A stretch of 50,131 nt of DNA, taken from NCBI RefSeq assembly GCF_016429215.1, contig NZ_JAELUH010000037.1, positions 1 to 50,131 of the forward strand, in the 5' to 3' direction. Position 1 is the stretch's first letter. Every line of letters begins with the position of its first letter. Position numbers and translations under genes: made by a program. The DNA comes from Herbaspirillum sp. ASV7 (GTDB lineage: Bacteria > Pseudomonadota > Gammaproteobacteria > Burkholderiales > Burkholderiaceae_D). Below, piece by piece: positions 1-8,329 of the stretch. A model generated the notes under the pieces. That model was not told the DNA's origin and searched no databases. It was given only the letters and a program-made list of their open reading frames with translations.

Positions 1-147
<147 letters not shown>

Positions 148-1023
148 CCGGTGAGCCGTCCGCAACCAGCGCCTGCGCGGGAGAGTGCGCAGGCACCTGC
201 GACCAGCGCAGCCGCACCCGTGACAGCACCTGCTGCGCCCACTGCATCGGCCGCACCCGCCTCGCCCCGCGAAGCCGCCCTGATGGCAGCCCGCGCCGCC
301 GTCGGCAAGACCGGTCGCGCACCGGCAGCCCGTCCGGCCGTCGAGCAGCCCCAGGCTGCACCGGCACCGGCCGCTGTTGCACCCGCAACGCGGTCAGCGG
401 CGGCCATGCCGCCGGACATGCCCGAGCCGCCGCCCTTCGATGCCATCCCGCCGTGGGAAGAGGAATCGGGCAGCGCATCGATGCCGCCTGCCGGCTTCGA
501 GGCTGAAAAAAAAACTGAATCCGTCCCCGCGCCTGCCGCCGTAGGAGCTGCTGCACCAGCGGTAGCAGCGGCACCACAGCGTCCGGCCGCCACACCGGCC
601 CAGCAGCAGGAGACCGCCCGCGTGGTGGCCGAGCTGGGTTGGGATGGTCACTGGCCGACCCTGGCCGCCAGCCTGGCCTTGCGTGGCGTGGCGCACCAGA
701 TGGCGTTCCAGAGCGAGCTGTTGCGCTGCGAGGCGCTCAACGGCGGCAATGTCTGCTTCCACCTGCGCATCCCGCTGGAAACCCTGCGTTCTTCGGGCAG
801 CGTCGAGAAACTCAGTGCAGCCCTGTCCGAACGTTTCGGCAAGGAAGTGCGCGTGGAAACCGAGCTGGGCGCCGTGGCCGATACCGCCAATGCCGTGGCC
901 GAGGCCGAGCGCGCCGAGCGCCAGCGCAAGGCCGAACACAAGATGAAGAACGATCCCTTCGTGCAATCGATGATGCGTGAATTCGGCGCCAGCATCGTGC
1001 CGGGGTCGATCCACCCGTTGTAA
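148..1023 (+). CDS. dnaX: DNA polymerase III subunit tau/gamma, 3' part (5' end missing)
   Basis: This is the C-terminal ~291 residues of the clamp-loader subunit. The ATPase domains are lost at the adapter junction. What remains is a long Ala/Pro-rich linker (148 to about 600), then the tau-specific domain that in E. coli contacts the polymerase alpha subunit. It ends in the family's characteristic C-terminus (DPFVQSMMREFGASIVPGSI). The next genes, ybaB and recR, are the usual dnaX neighbours. A run of nine A (506-514) lies in the linker, phased as A-AAA-AAA. The -1 frame reads AAC then TGA (516-518) straight after it. By analogy with E. coli frameshifting and Thermus transcriptional slippage, this site could yield a short gamma form. 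Identity is certain; gamma production is inferred. Confidence 0.95.
   Translation, partial: PVSRPQPAPARESAQAPATSAAAPVTAPAAPTASAAPASPREAALMAARAAVGKTGRAPAARPAVEQPQAAPAPAAVAPATRSAAAMPPDMPEPPPFDAIPPWEEESGSASMPPAGFEAEKKTESVPAPAAVGAAAPAVAAAPQRPAATPAQQQETARVVAELGWDGHWPTLAASLALRGVAHQMAFQSELLRCEALNGGNVCFHLRIPLETLRSSGSVEKLSAALSERFGKEVRVETELGAVADTANAVAEAERAERQRKAEHKMKNDPFVQSMMREFGASIVPGSIHPL
503..518 (+). promoter_or_regulatory. Candidate dnaX slippage/frameshift site
   Basis: Nine consecutive A (506-514) follow G505 and read GAA AAA AAA ACT in the tau frame. A -1 slip, or insertion of one extra A by RNA polymerase, gives GAA AAA AAA AAC TGA and terminates at 516-518. A possible stem of about 8 bp (547-554 with 562-569) lies 32 bases downstream. 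That is further than the usual stimulatory hairpin, so its role is doubtful. Confidence 0.6.
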
Positions 1024-1110
1024 GCAAGGCGTGCGGCCAGGGGCTGCGAATTTCGCGAGCCCGGCGCCAAACGCGATAGAATTCCGTGAATTGAAACAAG
1101 GAGCATTAGC

Positions 1111-1437
1111 ATGATGAAAGGTCAACTGGCAGGTCTGATGAAGCAAGCACAGGCCATGCAGGACAACATGAAGAAGGCCCAGGAGCAACTGGCCTTGATC
1201 GAGGTCGAAGGCCAGTCCGGCGCCGGGCTGGTGAAGGTGGTGATGACCTGCAAGAACGATGTCAAGCGCGTCTCCATCGATCCCTCGCTGCTGGCCGATG
1301 ACAAGGACATGCTGGAAGATCTGGTCGCCGCTGCCTTCAACGACGCCGTGCGCAAGGCCGAAGCCACCGCCCAGGAAAAGATGTCCGGCGTGACCGCCGG
1401 CATGCCGCTGCCGCCTGGCTTCAAGATGCCGTTCTGA
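1111..1437 (+). CDS. ybaB: Nucleoid-associated protein, YbaB/EbfC family
   Basis: The product is a 108-residue protein of the usual family size. Known members form tweezer-like dimers that bind DNA and associate with the nucleoid. The Met/Gln/Lys-rich N-terminal helix (residues about 1-30, with MKQAQAMQ) and the C-terminal [12 protein letters not shown] tail are family hallmarks. An AAGGAG ribosome site (1098-1103) sits 7 bases before the ATG. The gene lies between dnaX and recR, a widely conserved order that implies a shared transcript for replication and repair functions. Nothing unusual is seen in the coding sequence. Confidence 0.96.
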   Translation: MMKGQLAGLMKQAQAMQDNMKKAQEQLALIEVEGQSGAGLVKVVMTCKNDVKRVSIDPSLLADDKDMLEDLVAAAFNDAVRKAEATAQEKMSGVTAGMPLPPGFKMPF

Positions 1438-1534
1438 TCGTCTCTTCCCTGGCGGCCCGCTGGCTGCCAGGCGTCGGTCGGCCGGTATGCGCAGTGCTTT
1501 AGGATGAAATGCAGGATTGCTTAGTGGAGACACC

Positions 1535-1837
1535 ATGTTCATCGTCTCGATCACGTACACAAAGCCGGCCAGTGAAATCGACTCCCTGCTGACCGCGCAC
1601 AAGAAATTCCTCAACCAGCAATATGCCGAAGGGGTGTTCCTGATGTCGGGCCGCAAGGTCCCGCGCACCGGCGGCATCATCATCGCCGACTGTGCCGACC
1701 GCGCCGAGATCGAAGCCATCATGGAATCCGATCCCTTCTTCATCGGGGGCGTGGCCGAATACGAGATCATCGAATTCGTCCCCTCGATGACGGCCGAGGC
1801 GCTGGAAGCCTTCCGCTATTCCGTAGACCGCAATTGA
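1535..1837 (+). CDS. YciI-like protein
   Basis: This 100-residue protein has a ferredoxin-like alpha/beta pattern and ends with an acidic-aromatic segment typical of the YciI/YCII domain (starts [11 protein letters not shown], then [15 protein letters not shown]). Family members are small cytoplasmic proteins of mostly unknown function; a His-Asp pair has been suggested as catalytic. I chose the ATG at 1535 because GGAG (1526-1529) lies 5 bases upstream; a TTG at 1517 would add six unconserved residues. The stop overlaps the TTG start of recR, so the two are probably translationally coupled. Its place inside the ybaB-recR pair is less usual. Confidence 0.85.
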   Translation: MFIVSITYTKPASEIDSLLTAHKKFLNQQYAEGVFLMSGRKVPRTGGIIIADCADRAEIEAIMESDPFFIGGVAEYEIIEFVPSMTAEALEAFRYSVDRN

Positions 1838-2430
1838 AAACGCCCTCCAGTCTCACCCTCCTGACCGAAGCACTGCGCCGGCTTCCCGGCATCGGCCCCA
1901 AGACCGCGCAGCGCATGGCTTTCCACCTGTTGCAGCATGACCGCGACGCGGCCGCCGAGCTGAGCCGTTCGTTGGCGCATGCCCTGGAGACCATCCGCCA
2001 CTGTGCGCTGTGCAACACCTTTACCGAGCAGGTCATCTGCGAGACCTGCCAGGACAGCCAGCGCGACCATACCCAGCTGTGCGTGGTGGAGTCGCCCTCC
2101 GACCAGGTCATGATCGAGCAGACGCTGACCTTCAAGGGCCTGTATTTCGTGCTCATGGGCCGGCTCTCGCCATTGGACGGCATCGGCCCGCGCGATATCC
2201 ATCTCGAAAAACTGATCACCCGCGCCACCGATGGCGTGGTCGCCGAAGTGGTGCTGGCCACCAATTTCACCAACGAGGGCGAAGCCACCGCCCACTACAT
2301 CAGCGAAACGCTCAAGGCGCGTGGCCTGAAGGTCAGCCGCCTGGCCCGTGGCGTGCCGGTGGGGGGCGAGCTCGAATACGTGGACGCCGGCACCATCGCA
2401 CGCGCCATGCTGGACCGGCGCACTACCTGA
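1834..2430 (+). CDS. recR: Recombination mediator protein RecR
   Basis: The 198-residue product has the full RecR layout. An N-terminal helix-hairpin-helix ([16 protein letters not shown]) is followed by a four-cysteine zinc site (Cys57, Cys60, Cys69, Cys72), a Toprim domain with the Glu of VVESPSDQ, and a C-terminal [14 protein letters not shown] segment. RecR acts with RecO (and RecF) to load RecA on SSB-coated gaps. The start is TTG at 1834, overlapping the upstream TGA (1835-1837). The first residues align with the known start of E. coli RecR, which supports this rare start codon and translational coupling. Confidence 0.96.
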   Translation: MKTPSSLTLLTEALRRLPGIGPKTAQRMAFHLLQHDRDAAAELSRSLAHALETIRHCALCNTFTEQVICETCQDSQRDHTQLCVVESPSDQVMIEQTLTFKGLYFVLMGRLSPLDGIGPRDIHLEKLITRATDGVVAEVVLATNFTNEGEATAHYISETLKARGLKVSRLARGVPVGGELEYVDAGTIARAMLDRRTT

Positions 2431-2761
2431 GAGCTTGGCAGCGCCGACGTGGGATGAAAATCTTGCACGTGGTGATGTTCCTTATGATTGTCAAAATGCG
2501 CGACAGCCAAGCCATGCTGCAATAGAATGGCGGCTGCCGGCTTGCACGTACGACGTCAGGCGATATGGCAGCGCAACATGCGTCCACCGGCGCGCGCGCG
2601 GACCGCATCGCCAGCCTTGGAAGAAGCACATAACAAGTAACGCACTTCAGGACACTGGCCTCTTTCCCCCCTAGAGCCGGGTCCGGCAACATCGACAAAG
2701 AGGAGAACACCGGTCAGCTTGCGCGCCGCGACATGCGCGCCGGGCTACCGGTGCAAGCACG
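2431..2761. other. Intergenic region, no gene seen
   Basis: These 331 bases separate recR from the CoA-transferase. No convincing reading frame or strong terminator was found. A very good ribosome-binding sequence, AGAGGAG (2698-2704), is present, but no start codon lies at a normal distance after it. The next gene's ATG is 57 bases further on with little Shine-Dalgarno support. The region probably holds the promoter and a leader for the downstream operon. Confidence 0.5.
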
Positions 2762-4009
2762 ATGACGACAGCCACATCCAAGCCCGGCCCGCTGGCCGGC
2801 ATCAAGGTGCTCGAACTGGGCACGCTGATCGCAGGCCCCTTCTGCTCACGCATGCTGGCCGAGTTCGGCGCCGACGTGATCAAGGTCGAGGCGCCCGGCA
2901 ATGGCGACCCGCTGCGCCAGTGGCGCGTGTTGAAGGACGGCACCTCGCTGTGGTGGTCGGTCCAGGCGCGCAACAAGAAGAGCATCACCCTGAACATGAA
3001 GGACGAGCGGGCCCAGGAAATCGCCCGCCAGCTCGCCCTGGAAGCCGACGTCATCATCGAGAACTATCGCCCCGGCGTGCTGGAGAAATGGCACCTCGGC
3101 TATGAAGACCTGAAGAAGCTCAATCCCGCCACCATCATGGTGCGCCTGTCGGGCTATGGCCAGACCGGCCCGCTGCGCGATCTGCCGGGCTTCGGCGCCA
3201 TCGGTGAATCCATGGGCGGCATCCGCTACGTCTCCGGTCACCCGGACCGTCCACCGGTGCGCATCGGCATTTCCATCGGCGACTCCATCGCCGCGCTGCA
3301 TGGCGTGATCGGTGCCATGATGGCCTTGCGCCATCGCGACGTCACCGGCGGTCGCTGGAACGGCAAGCAAGGCGACGATTGTGTGGCAGGGCAGGGCCAG
3401 ATGGTGGACGTGGCCCTGTACGAGGCGGTCTTCAACATGATGGAATCGATGGTGCCCGAGTTCGACTTTGCCGGTGTGGTGCGCGAGCGTACCGGTGGCG
3501 CACTGCCAGGCATCGTGCCCTCCAACACCTACACCACCGGCGACGGCATGAACATCGTCATCGCCGGCAATGGCGACGCCATCTTCAAGCGCCTGATGAG
3601 CGCCATCGGCCGCGACGACATGGCCAATGACCCGGGGCTGGCCCGCAACGATGGCCGCGTGCCGCGTACGGCCGAGATCGATGCCGCCATCCAGCAGTGG
3701 TGCGATACCCAGACCATCGAGACGGCGCTGGCGATCCTGCAGGGGGCCGATGTCCCGGTGGGCAAGATCTATTCGGTCAAGGACATGATGGGCGACGCCC
3801 AGTTCCTGGCCCGTAACATGTTCGAGCAGCACCAGTTCGCCGACGGCACGCCGGTCAAGCTGCCGGGCATCACGCCCAAGATGTCCGAGACCCCCGGCCA
3901 GACCCGCTGGCTGGGCCCGGAGCTGGGCGAGCACAGCGATGAAATCCTCCATGCGCTAGGGTATGATGAGGCCCACATCAAGAAGCTGCGGGACCAAGGC
4001 GTGGTCTGA
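2762..4009 (+). CDS. Class III (CaiB/BaiF, formyl-CoA-transferase family) CoA-transferase
   Basis: This 415-residue enzyme transfers CoA between carboxylic acids via an aspartyl-CoA intermediate. Family features in order are GPLAGIKVLELG near the N-terminus, ADVIKVEAPGNGDPLR, NKKSITLNMKDE, IIENYRPGVLEKWHLGYEDL, the probable catalytic Asp in ISIGDSIAALHG, and VDVALYEAVFNMME. A stretch of about 14 residues (around WNGKQGDDCV) sits where relatives normally run straight from the Gly-rich turn to VDVALYE. The ATG at 2762 is chosen because the homologous start motif begins just after it. An ABC importer follows 69 bases downstream, so the substrate is likely an imported carboxylate. The exact acid is not predictable. 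Confidence 0.9.
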   Translation: MTTATSKPGPLAGIKVLELGTLIAGPFCSRMLAEFGADVIKVEAPGNGDPLRQWRVLKDGTSLWWSVQARNKKSITLNMKDERAQEIARQLALEADVIIENYRPGVLEKWHLGYEDLKKLNPATIMVRLSGYGQTGPLRDLPGFGAIGESMGGIRYVSGHPDRPPVRIGISIGDSIAALHGVIGAMMALRHRDVTGGRWNGKQGDDCVAGQGQMVDVALYEAVFNMMESMVPEFDFAGVVRERTGGALPGIVPSNTYTTGDGMNIVIAGNGDAIFKRLMSAIGRDDMANDPGLARNDGRVPRTAEIDAAIQQWCDTQTIETALAILQGADVPVGKIYSVKDMMGDAQFLARNMFEQHQFADGTPVKLPGITPKMSETPGQTRWLGPELGEHSDEILHALGYDEAHIKKLRDQGVV

Positions 4010-4078
4010 AGCAGCGCACAGGCAGTACCACAGGCAGCACAACAAGCAGCACCCCATCCACGACACGGAGGAGACACA

Positions 4079-5116
4079 ATGAAATTGAGCTGGAAGCAAT
4101 TGCTGATCGCCGCGGGCCTGTTCCTGGCCGGCTATTTTTCGTTCAACGGCACTGCTGGTGCACAGGCGCTGGAAAAGCCCAAGGTCTCCATCGCCGTGGG
4201 CGGCAAGAACCTGTTCTACTACCTGCCGCTGACCATTGCCGAACAGCTCGGCTATTTCAAGGATGAGGGCCTGCAGGTCGAGATCTCCGACTTCGCCGGC
4301 GGTGCCAAGGCCCTGCAGGCCATGGTGGGCGGCAGCGCCGACGTGGTCTCGGGCGCCTATGAGCACACCATCAACATGCAGGCCAAGAACCAGCCCATCG
4401 TCGCCTTCGTGCTGCAAGGGCGCGCGCCGCAGATCGTGCTGGCGGTCAACAACAAGACCATGCCCAACTACAAGGGCATCGCCGACCTGAAGGGCAAGAA
4501 GATCGGCGTCACCGCACCGGGCTCCTCCACCAGCATCATGGCCAGCTACGTGCTGGCCAAGGGCGGCCTCAAGCCCACCGATGTCTCCTTCATCGGCGTG
4601 GGCGCGGCCGCGGGCGCCATCTCGGCGATCCGCTCGGGCCAGATCGATGCCATCGCCAACCTCGATCCGGTGATCTCCATGCTGGAGCAGCACAACGAGA
4701 TCAAGACCGTCGCCGACACCCGTACCCTGAAGGACACCAACGATGTCTTCGGTGGCCCCATGCCGGCAGCGACCCTGTATGCCCCGGCGGCCTTCATCCA
4801 GAAGTACCCCAACACCACTCAGGCCCTCACCAACGCCATGGTGCGCGCCCTGAAGTGGATCCAGAAGGCCGGCCCCTCCGACATCATCAAGGCCGTGCCT
4901 GAAAGCTATCTGCTGGGCGACCGCTCGCTCTACATCGATGCCTTCATGAAGGTGCGCCAGGCCATCTCGCCGGACGGCTACTTCCCGCCGGGCGGCCCCG
5001 ATACGGCACTGCGTACCCTGAAGGCCTTCGAGCCCTCGCTGGCCGACAAGCAGATCGACCTCTCCAAGACCTTCACGAATTCCTTCGTGCAAAAGGCCAA
5101 CGCGAAGTACAAGTAA
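4079..5116 (+). CDS. ABC transporter substrate-binding protein, NMT1/SsuA/TauA type
   Basis: A 345-residue periplasmic protein with a Sec signal peptide (hydrophobic core about residues 9-25, cleavage near AGAQA). The mature part follows the NMT1/THI5-like fold: KVSIAVGGKNLFYYLPLTIAEQLGYFKDEGL, then a DFAGGAKALQAM segment and a GSADVVSGAYEHT segment. Relatives bind sulfonates, nitrate, taurine, pyrimidine precursors or aromatic acids. Ribosome site GGAGGA lies about 7 bases before the ATG. It is the first component of the importer whose ATPase and permease follow, and it sits beside a CoA-transferase, which favours an organic acid over a sulfonate as ligand (inference). Confidence 0.9.
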   Translation: MKLSWKQLLIAAGLFLAGYFSFNGTAGAQALEKPKVSIAVGGKNLFYYLPLTIAEQLGYFKDEGLQVEISDFAGGAKALQAMVGGSADVVSGAYEHTINMQAKNQPIVAFVLQGRAPQIVLAVNNKTMPNYKGIADLKGKKIGVTAPGSSTSIMASYVLAKGGLKPTDVSFIGVGAAAGAISAIRSGQIDAIANLDPVISMLEQHNEIKTVADTRTLKDTNDVFGGPMPAATLYAPAAFIQKYPNTTQALTNAMVRALKWIQKAGPSDIIKAVPESYLLGDRSLYIDAFMKVRQAISPDGYFPPGGPDTALRTLKAFEPSLADKQIDLSKTFTNSFVQKANAKYK

Positions 5117-5129
5117 GGCAGTGGCAAGC

Positions 5130-5187
5130 GGCGGGAGCCCGGCTCCCGCCCGCTGCGAATGCAACCCAGATGCCCGGCAACGGGCAT
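5130..5187 (+). repeat. Two intercistronic hairpins in the ABC operon
   Basis: A 9-bp GC-rich inverted repeat (5131-5139 with 5141-5149) is followed by a 7-bp stem with a GCAA tetraloop (5170-5176 with 5181-5187). Neither has a U tract, so they are not ordinary terminators. Placed just after the binding-protein gene, they resemble stabilising or attenuating structures that keep binding-protein expression above that of the ATPase and permease. That role is inferred. Confidence 0.5.
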
Positions 5188-5283
5188 TTGCGCATCTTGG
5201 GCAGTCCGTAGCAGTGAATCGCAAGTGGCATCAGCCCGTATCGACCCGCATCAACAACCGGGGCCTCCACCGCCCAGAACGTC

Positions 5284-6093
5284 ATGACTCCAGCACTCCA
5301 GTTCGACAACATCACCTGCACCTTCGTCTCCAAGGACGATCGCACCCAGCGCTATACGGCCGTGGCCAACACCGACCTGTCGATCGCGCCGGGCGAGTTC
5401 GTCTCCGTGGTCGGCCCCACCGGTTGCGGCAAGTCCACGCTGCTCAACGTCGGCGCCGGCCTGCTGCGTCCTTCCTCGGGCAGCGTCAAGGTGTTCGGTG
5501 AAGAGCTGACCGGCATCAACCGCCGCGCCGGCTACATGTTCCAGGCCGAGGCGCTGATGCCCTGGCGCAGCGCGTTGCAGAATGTCATCGCCGGCCTGCA
5601 GTATCGCGGCCAGGACGAGAAGTCGGCGCAGGAACTGGGCCAGCACTGGCTGGCCCGCATCGGCCTGCAGGGCTTCGGCGACCGCTATCCGCACCAGCTC
5701 TCCGGCGGCATGCGCAAGCGCGTGGCGCTGGCGCAGACGCTGATCCTGGACCCCGACATCATCCTCATGGACGAACCCTTCTCGGCCCTGGACATCCAGA
5801 CCCGCCAGCTGATGGAAAACGAAGTCCTGGACCTGTGGAACGCCAAGAAGAAAGCCGTGCTCTTCATCACCCACGACCTCGACGAAGCCATCGCCATGTC
5901 CGACCGCGTGATCGTGCTGGCCGCCGGCCCGGGCACCCACCCCATCGGCGAATTCAGGATCGACCTGCCACGCCCGCGCGATGTGGCCGAGATCCGCATG
6001 CACCCGCGCTTCGTCGAATTGCACCAGCAGATCTGGGACGTGCTGCGCGATGAAGTGCTCAAGGGCTATCAACAACAGAAGCGTGCGGCGTAA
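5284..6093 (+). CDS. ABC transporter ATP-binding protein (nitrate/sulfonate-type)
   Basis: A 269-residue ATPase that powers the importer. All catalytic motifs are present: Walker A GPTGCGKST (44-52), Q-loop Gln87, signature LSGGM (139-143), Walker B IILMDEP (159-165), D-loop SALD, and the switch His in FITHDLDEA. The short C-terminal tail without a regulatory domain is typical of SsuB/TauB/NrtD relatives. The ribosome site before the ATG is weak, and two hairpins lie in the upstream 167-base gap, so output may be lower than for the binding protein. The permease gene follows after 42 bases. Confidence 0.93.
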   Translation: MTPALQFDNITCTFVSKDDRTQRYTAVANTDLSIAPGEFVSVVGPTGCGKSTLLNVGAGLLRPSSGSVKVFGEELTGINRRAGYMFQAEALMPWRSALQNVIAGLQYRGQDEKSAQELGQHWLARIGLQGFGDRYPHQLSGGMRKRVALAQTLILDPDIILMDEPFSALDIQTRQLMENEVLDLWNAKKKAVLFITHDLDEAIAMSDRVIVLAAGPGTHPIGEFRIDLPRPRDVAEIRMHPRFVELHQQIWDVLRDEVLKGYQQQKRAA

Positions 6094-6135
6094 GCACGGC
6101 CACCGGCAGAATCAGCAAGCGAAAGAAACAGCACC

Positions 6136-6987
6136 ATGTGGAAATTACTGAAACCCAATCACAAGAACATCCGATTCTGGCAACTGATGGTGTTGCTGGT
6201 CGTGCTGGTGGTCTGGCATGCGGCCACCCGCAACCCGCAGACCGCCTTCTTCTTCGGCGAGCCGATCAAGGTCGCGCAGCGTATCTGGGAATGGTTTACG
6301 GTAGGCAGCGGCAGCCTGGAGGTCGGCATTGGCGACACCACCTTCTTCACCCTGAGCTTCCCGGCCGAGATCTACTCGCACCTGCTCATCACCCTGACCG
6401 AGACCGTGCTGGCCTTCCTCATCGGCACCGTCTCCGGCCTGGGCATCGGCCTGTGGCTGGCGCTCTCGCCGACTGCCTCGGCCATCCTCGATCCCTACGT
6501 GAAGGCGGCCAACTCCATGCCGCGCGTGATCCTGGCACCGATCTTCGCGATGTGGTTCGGCCTGGGCATCTGGTCCAAGGTGGCGCTGGCGGTGACGCTG
6601 GTGTTCTTCATCGTCTTCTTCAACGTCTACCAGGGCGTCAAGGAAGTCAGCCCGGTGGTGTTGGCCAATGCCCGCATGCTGGGCGCCAATGCACGCCAGC
6701 TGCTGCGCACGGTCTACCTGCCGTCGGCGACCTCGTGGGTGTTTTCCAGCCTGCACACCTCCATCGGCCTGGCCTTCGTGGGTGCGGTGGTGGGTGAGTA
6801 CCTGGGCTCGGCGCGCGGCGTGGGTTACCTGATCCTGCAAGCCGAGGGGACCTTCGATATCAACACCGTCTTCGCCGGCATCGTCGTGCTGACGGTCTTT
6901 GCACTGGTGCTGGACCTGGCCGTGGGTGCGATCGAAAAGCGCCTCATGAAGTGGCAGCCCAAGAGCGGCGAGACCGAGAAGCTCTAA
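6136..6987 (+). CDS. ABC transporter permease (nitrate/sulfonate-type)
   Basis: A 283-residue inner-membrane permease with about six hydrophobic segments. The first is MVLLVVLVVWHAA near residue 20. The BPD_transp_1 domain contains an EAA-type loop around VLANARMLGANARQLLRTVYLPSA, which contacts the ATPase. It forms the channel of the importer with the preceding binding protein and ATPase. The segment between the first helix and the domain (about residues 40-75) is somewhat longer than in SsuC. It is the last gene of the operon, and a 10-bp hairpin lies just after it. Confidence 0.92.
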   Translation: MWKLLKPNHKNIRFWQLMVLLVVLVVWHAATRNPQTAFFFGEPIKVAQRIWEWFTVGSGSLEVGIGDTTFFTLSFPAEIYSHLLITLTETVLAFLIGTVSGLGIGLWLALSPTASAILDPYVKAANSMPRVILAPIFAMWFGLGIWSKVALAVTLVFFIVFFNVYQGVKEVSPVVLANARMLGANARQLLRTVYLPSATSWVFSSLHTSIGLAFVGAVVGEYLGSARGVGYLILQAEGTFDINTVFAGIVVLTVFALVLDLAVGAIEKRLMKWQPKSGETEKL

Positions 6988-7005
6988 GTCCCCGAACACA
7001 CCCGC

Positions 7006-7037
7006 CCATGCCGTTGGATAGATATCGAACGGCATGG
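7006..7037. terminator. Convergent hairpin between permease and enolase genes
   Basis: A perfect 10-bp inverted repeat (7006-7015 with 7028-7037, CCATGCCGTT and its complement) with a 12-base loop fills the 57-base gap between two converging genes. There is no T tract, so termination strength is uncertain. Confidence 0.5.
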
Positions 7038-7044
7038 CCTGCGA

Positions 7045-8172
7045 TCAGTGCCTGATGGTGCTCCACTTGCCGTAACGGGCCACCTGGGATTCGTCGAAAT
7101 CGAAGCCCAACCCCGGCGACTGGTGCAATACCACGTTGCCGTTGCGATGCGTCAGCTGGCGATCGATGAGCCGGCGGAAATTGAGCACCTGGTCATCCCA
7201 GAAGAATTCCACGTAGCGCGCATTGGGCGTGGCCGCCACCAGCGGTGCATGCACATCGTGGAACCAGTGCGGACACATCACCTTGCCGTAGCTGGCGGCA
7301 GTGGCCGCAATGCGTCGCCACTCGCTGATGCCGCCGCAGACCACGGCATCGGTTTGCAGGATGGCCGCACCATCCTTGTCCAGCAATTCCTTGTGATACC
7401 AGCGGCCATAGCCGATCTCTCCGGTGGCCACTGGCACCCGCGTGAGCCTGGCCAGGCGCGCGTGGTTGTCGATGTCGTCGGGCGAGAAGGGCTCTTCGAT
7501 GAAGTAGGGATCGTATTGCTCGAAGCGACGCACATGCTGCAGCGCCTGGGTGAGATCGCCCCAGCCGTTGTTGATGTCCAGCATCAGCTCCACATCCGGG
7601 CCGATGGCTTCACGGGCGGCGCGTACGCGTGCTTCTTCTTCCTTGGGCGAGAGCCGGCCCGATTTCATCTTCACCGCCTTGAAGCCCATGGCCACATAGC
7701 TGGCCATTTCATCTCCCAGCGCCTGCGGGGTCTTGCCGTCCAGATAGTAGCCGCCGCTGGCGTAGGCCGGGACTTCGTCCAGATGGACTGCGCCCAGGTA
7801 TTTGTGCAGCGGCAGCTGGCTGGTGCGGGCATTGAGGTCCCAGAGCGCCGTATCGAGAATGCTCAAGGCCCGCATCACCGTGCCAGCGCGACCATGCAGC
7901 AGGGCCTCCTGGTACATGGCTTGCCACAGGCCTTCCACGGCCAGCGACTCCTTGCCGATCAACAGCGGCGCCAGCAATTGTTCCACCGCCGTCGTCAGGA
8001 TCGCGCCACCGGCACTGCCGACATAGCAAAAGCCGATGCCGACCACCCCGTCGGTGGAGCGTACCTTGACCAGGCCATAGTCACGGGCCGAGACCGTGCG
8101 GGTGGCAAATGAGGTGACCCGGTCCAGTGGTACGCGCGCGGTACAGACCGAGACTGATTCGATGATGGGCAT
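7045..8172 (-). CDS. Enolase-superfamily enzyme, mandelate racemase subgroup
   Basis: A 375-residue enzyme. All mandelate-racemase catalytic groups can be placed: Lys168-x-Lys170, metal ligands Asp199, Glu226 and Glu252, and the Asp275/His302 dyad. These enzymes abstract the proton alpha to a carboxylate, usually racemising or dehydrating sugar acids or related acids. The start at 8172 is set by a GGAGGA site a few bases upstream; longer in-frame starts give an unconserved, low-complexity extension. It is divergent from a LysR gene, beyond which lie a DHDPS-type gene and an ACS-family permease. That points to sugar-acid dehydration, then aldol cleavage or further dehydration, with a dedicated importer. 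The exact acid is unknown. Confidence 0.9.
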   Translation of the reverse strand: MPIIESVSVCTARVPLDRVTSFATRTVSARDYGLVKVRSTDGVVGIGFCYVGSAGGAILTTAVEQLLAPLLIGKESLAVEGLWQAMYQEALLHGRAGTVMRALSILDTALWDLNARTSQLPLHKYLGAVHLDEVPAYASGGYYLDGKTPQALGDEMASYVAMGFKAVKMKSGRLSPKEEEARVRAAREAIGPDVELMLDINNGWGDLTQALQHVRRFEQYDPYFIEEPFSPDDIDNHARLARLTRVPVATGEIGYGRWYHKELLDKDGAAILQTDAVVCGGISEWRRIAATAASYGKVMCPHWFHDVHAPLVAATPNARYVEFFWDDQVLNFRRLIDRQLTHRNGNVVLHQSPGLGFDFDESQVARYGKWSTIRH

Positions 8173-8255
8173 GTCTTGTTTCCTCCTCGATGAAATGGAT
8201 GAGTGATGTAGACACGCCGCCGGAGCGTCGTCGGGCGGCATGTGCAGCACATTCT

Positions 8256-8320
8256 GATTGACGCCAATCAATGAAAACAGTACGTTCCGATATCTTGAAA
8301 AGATAATTATTCTATTGATC
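8256..8320. promoter_or_regulatory. Divergent control region with motif shared with 9202-9226
   Basis: The 157-base gap between the enolase and LysR starts contains GATTGACGC (8256-8264) and an AT-rich block AGATAATTATTCTATTGAT (8301-8319). Both recur together at 9202-9226 before the DHDPS-type gene, the second with 16 of 19 identities. This is the expected picture for a LysR regulator controlling both transcription units. Binding is inferred. Confidence 0.6.
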
Positions 8321-8329
8321 GGAGACCGC

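Noticed and set aside
2463-2488. Sigma-70 promoter TTGCAC...TATGAT after recR
   Set aside because: Spacing between the two boxes is only 14 bases.
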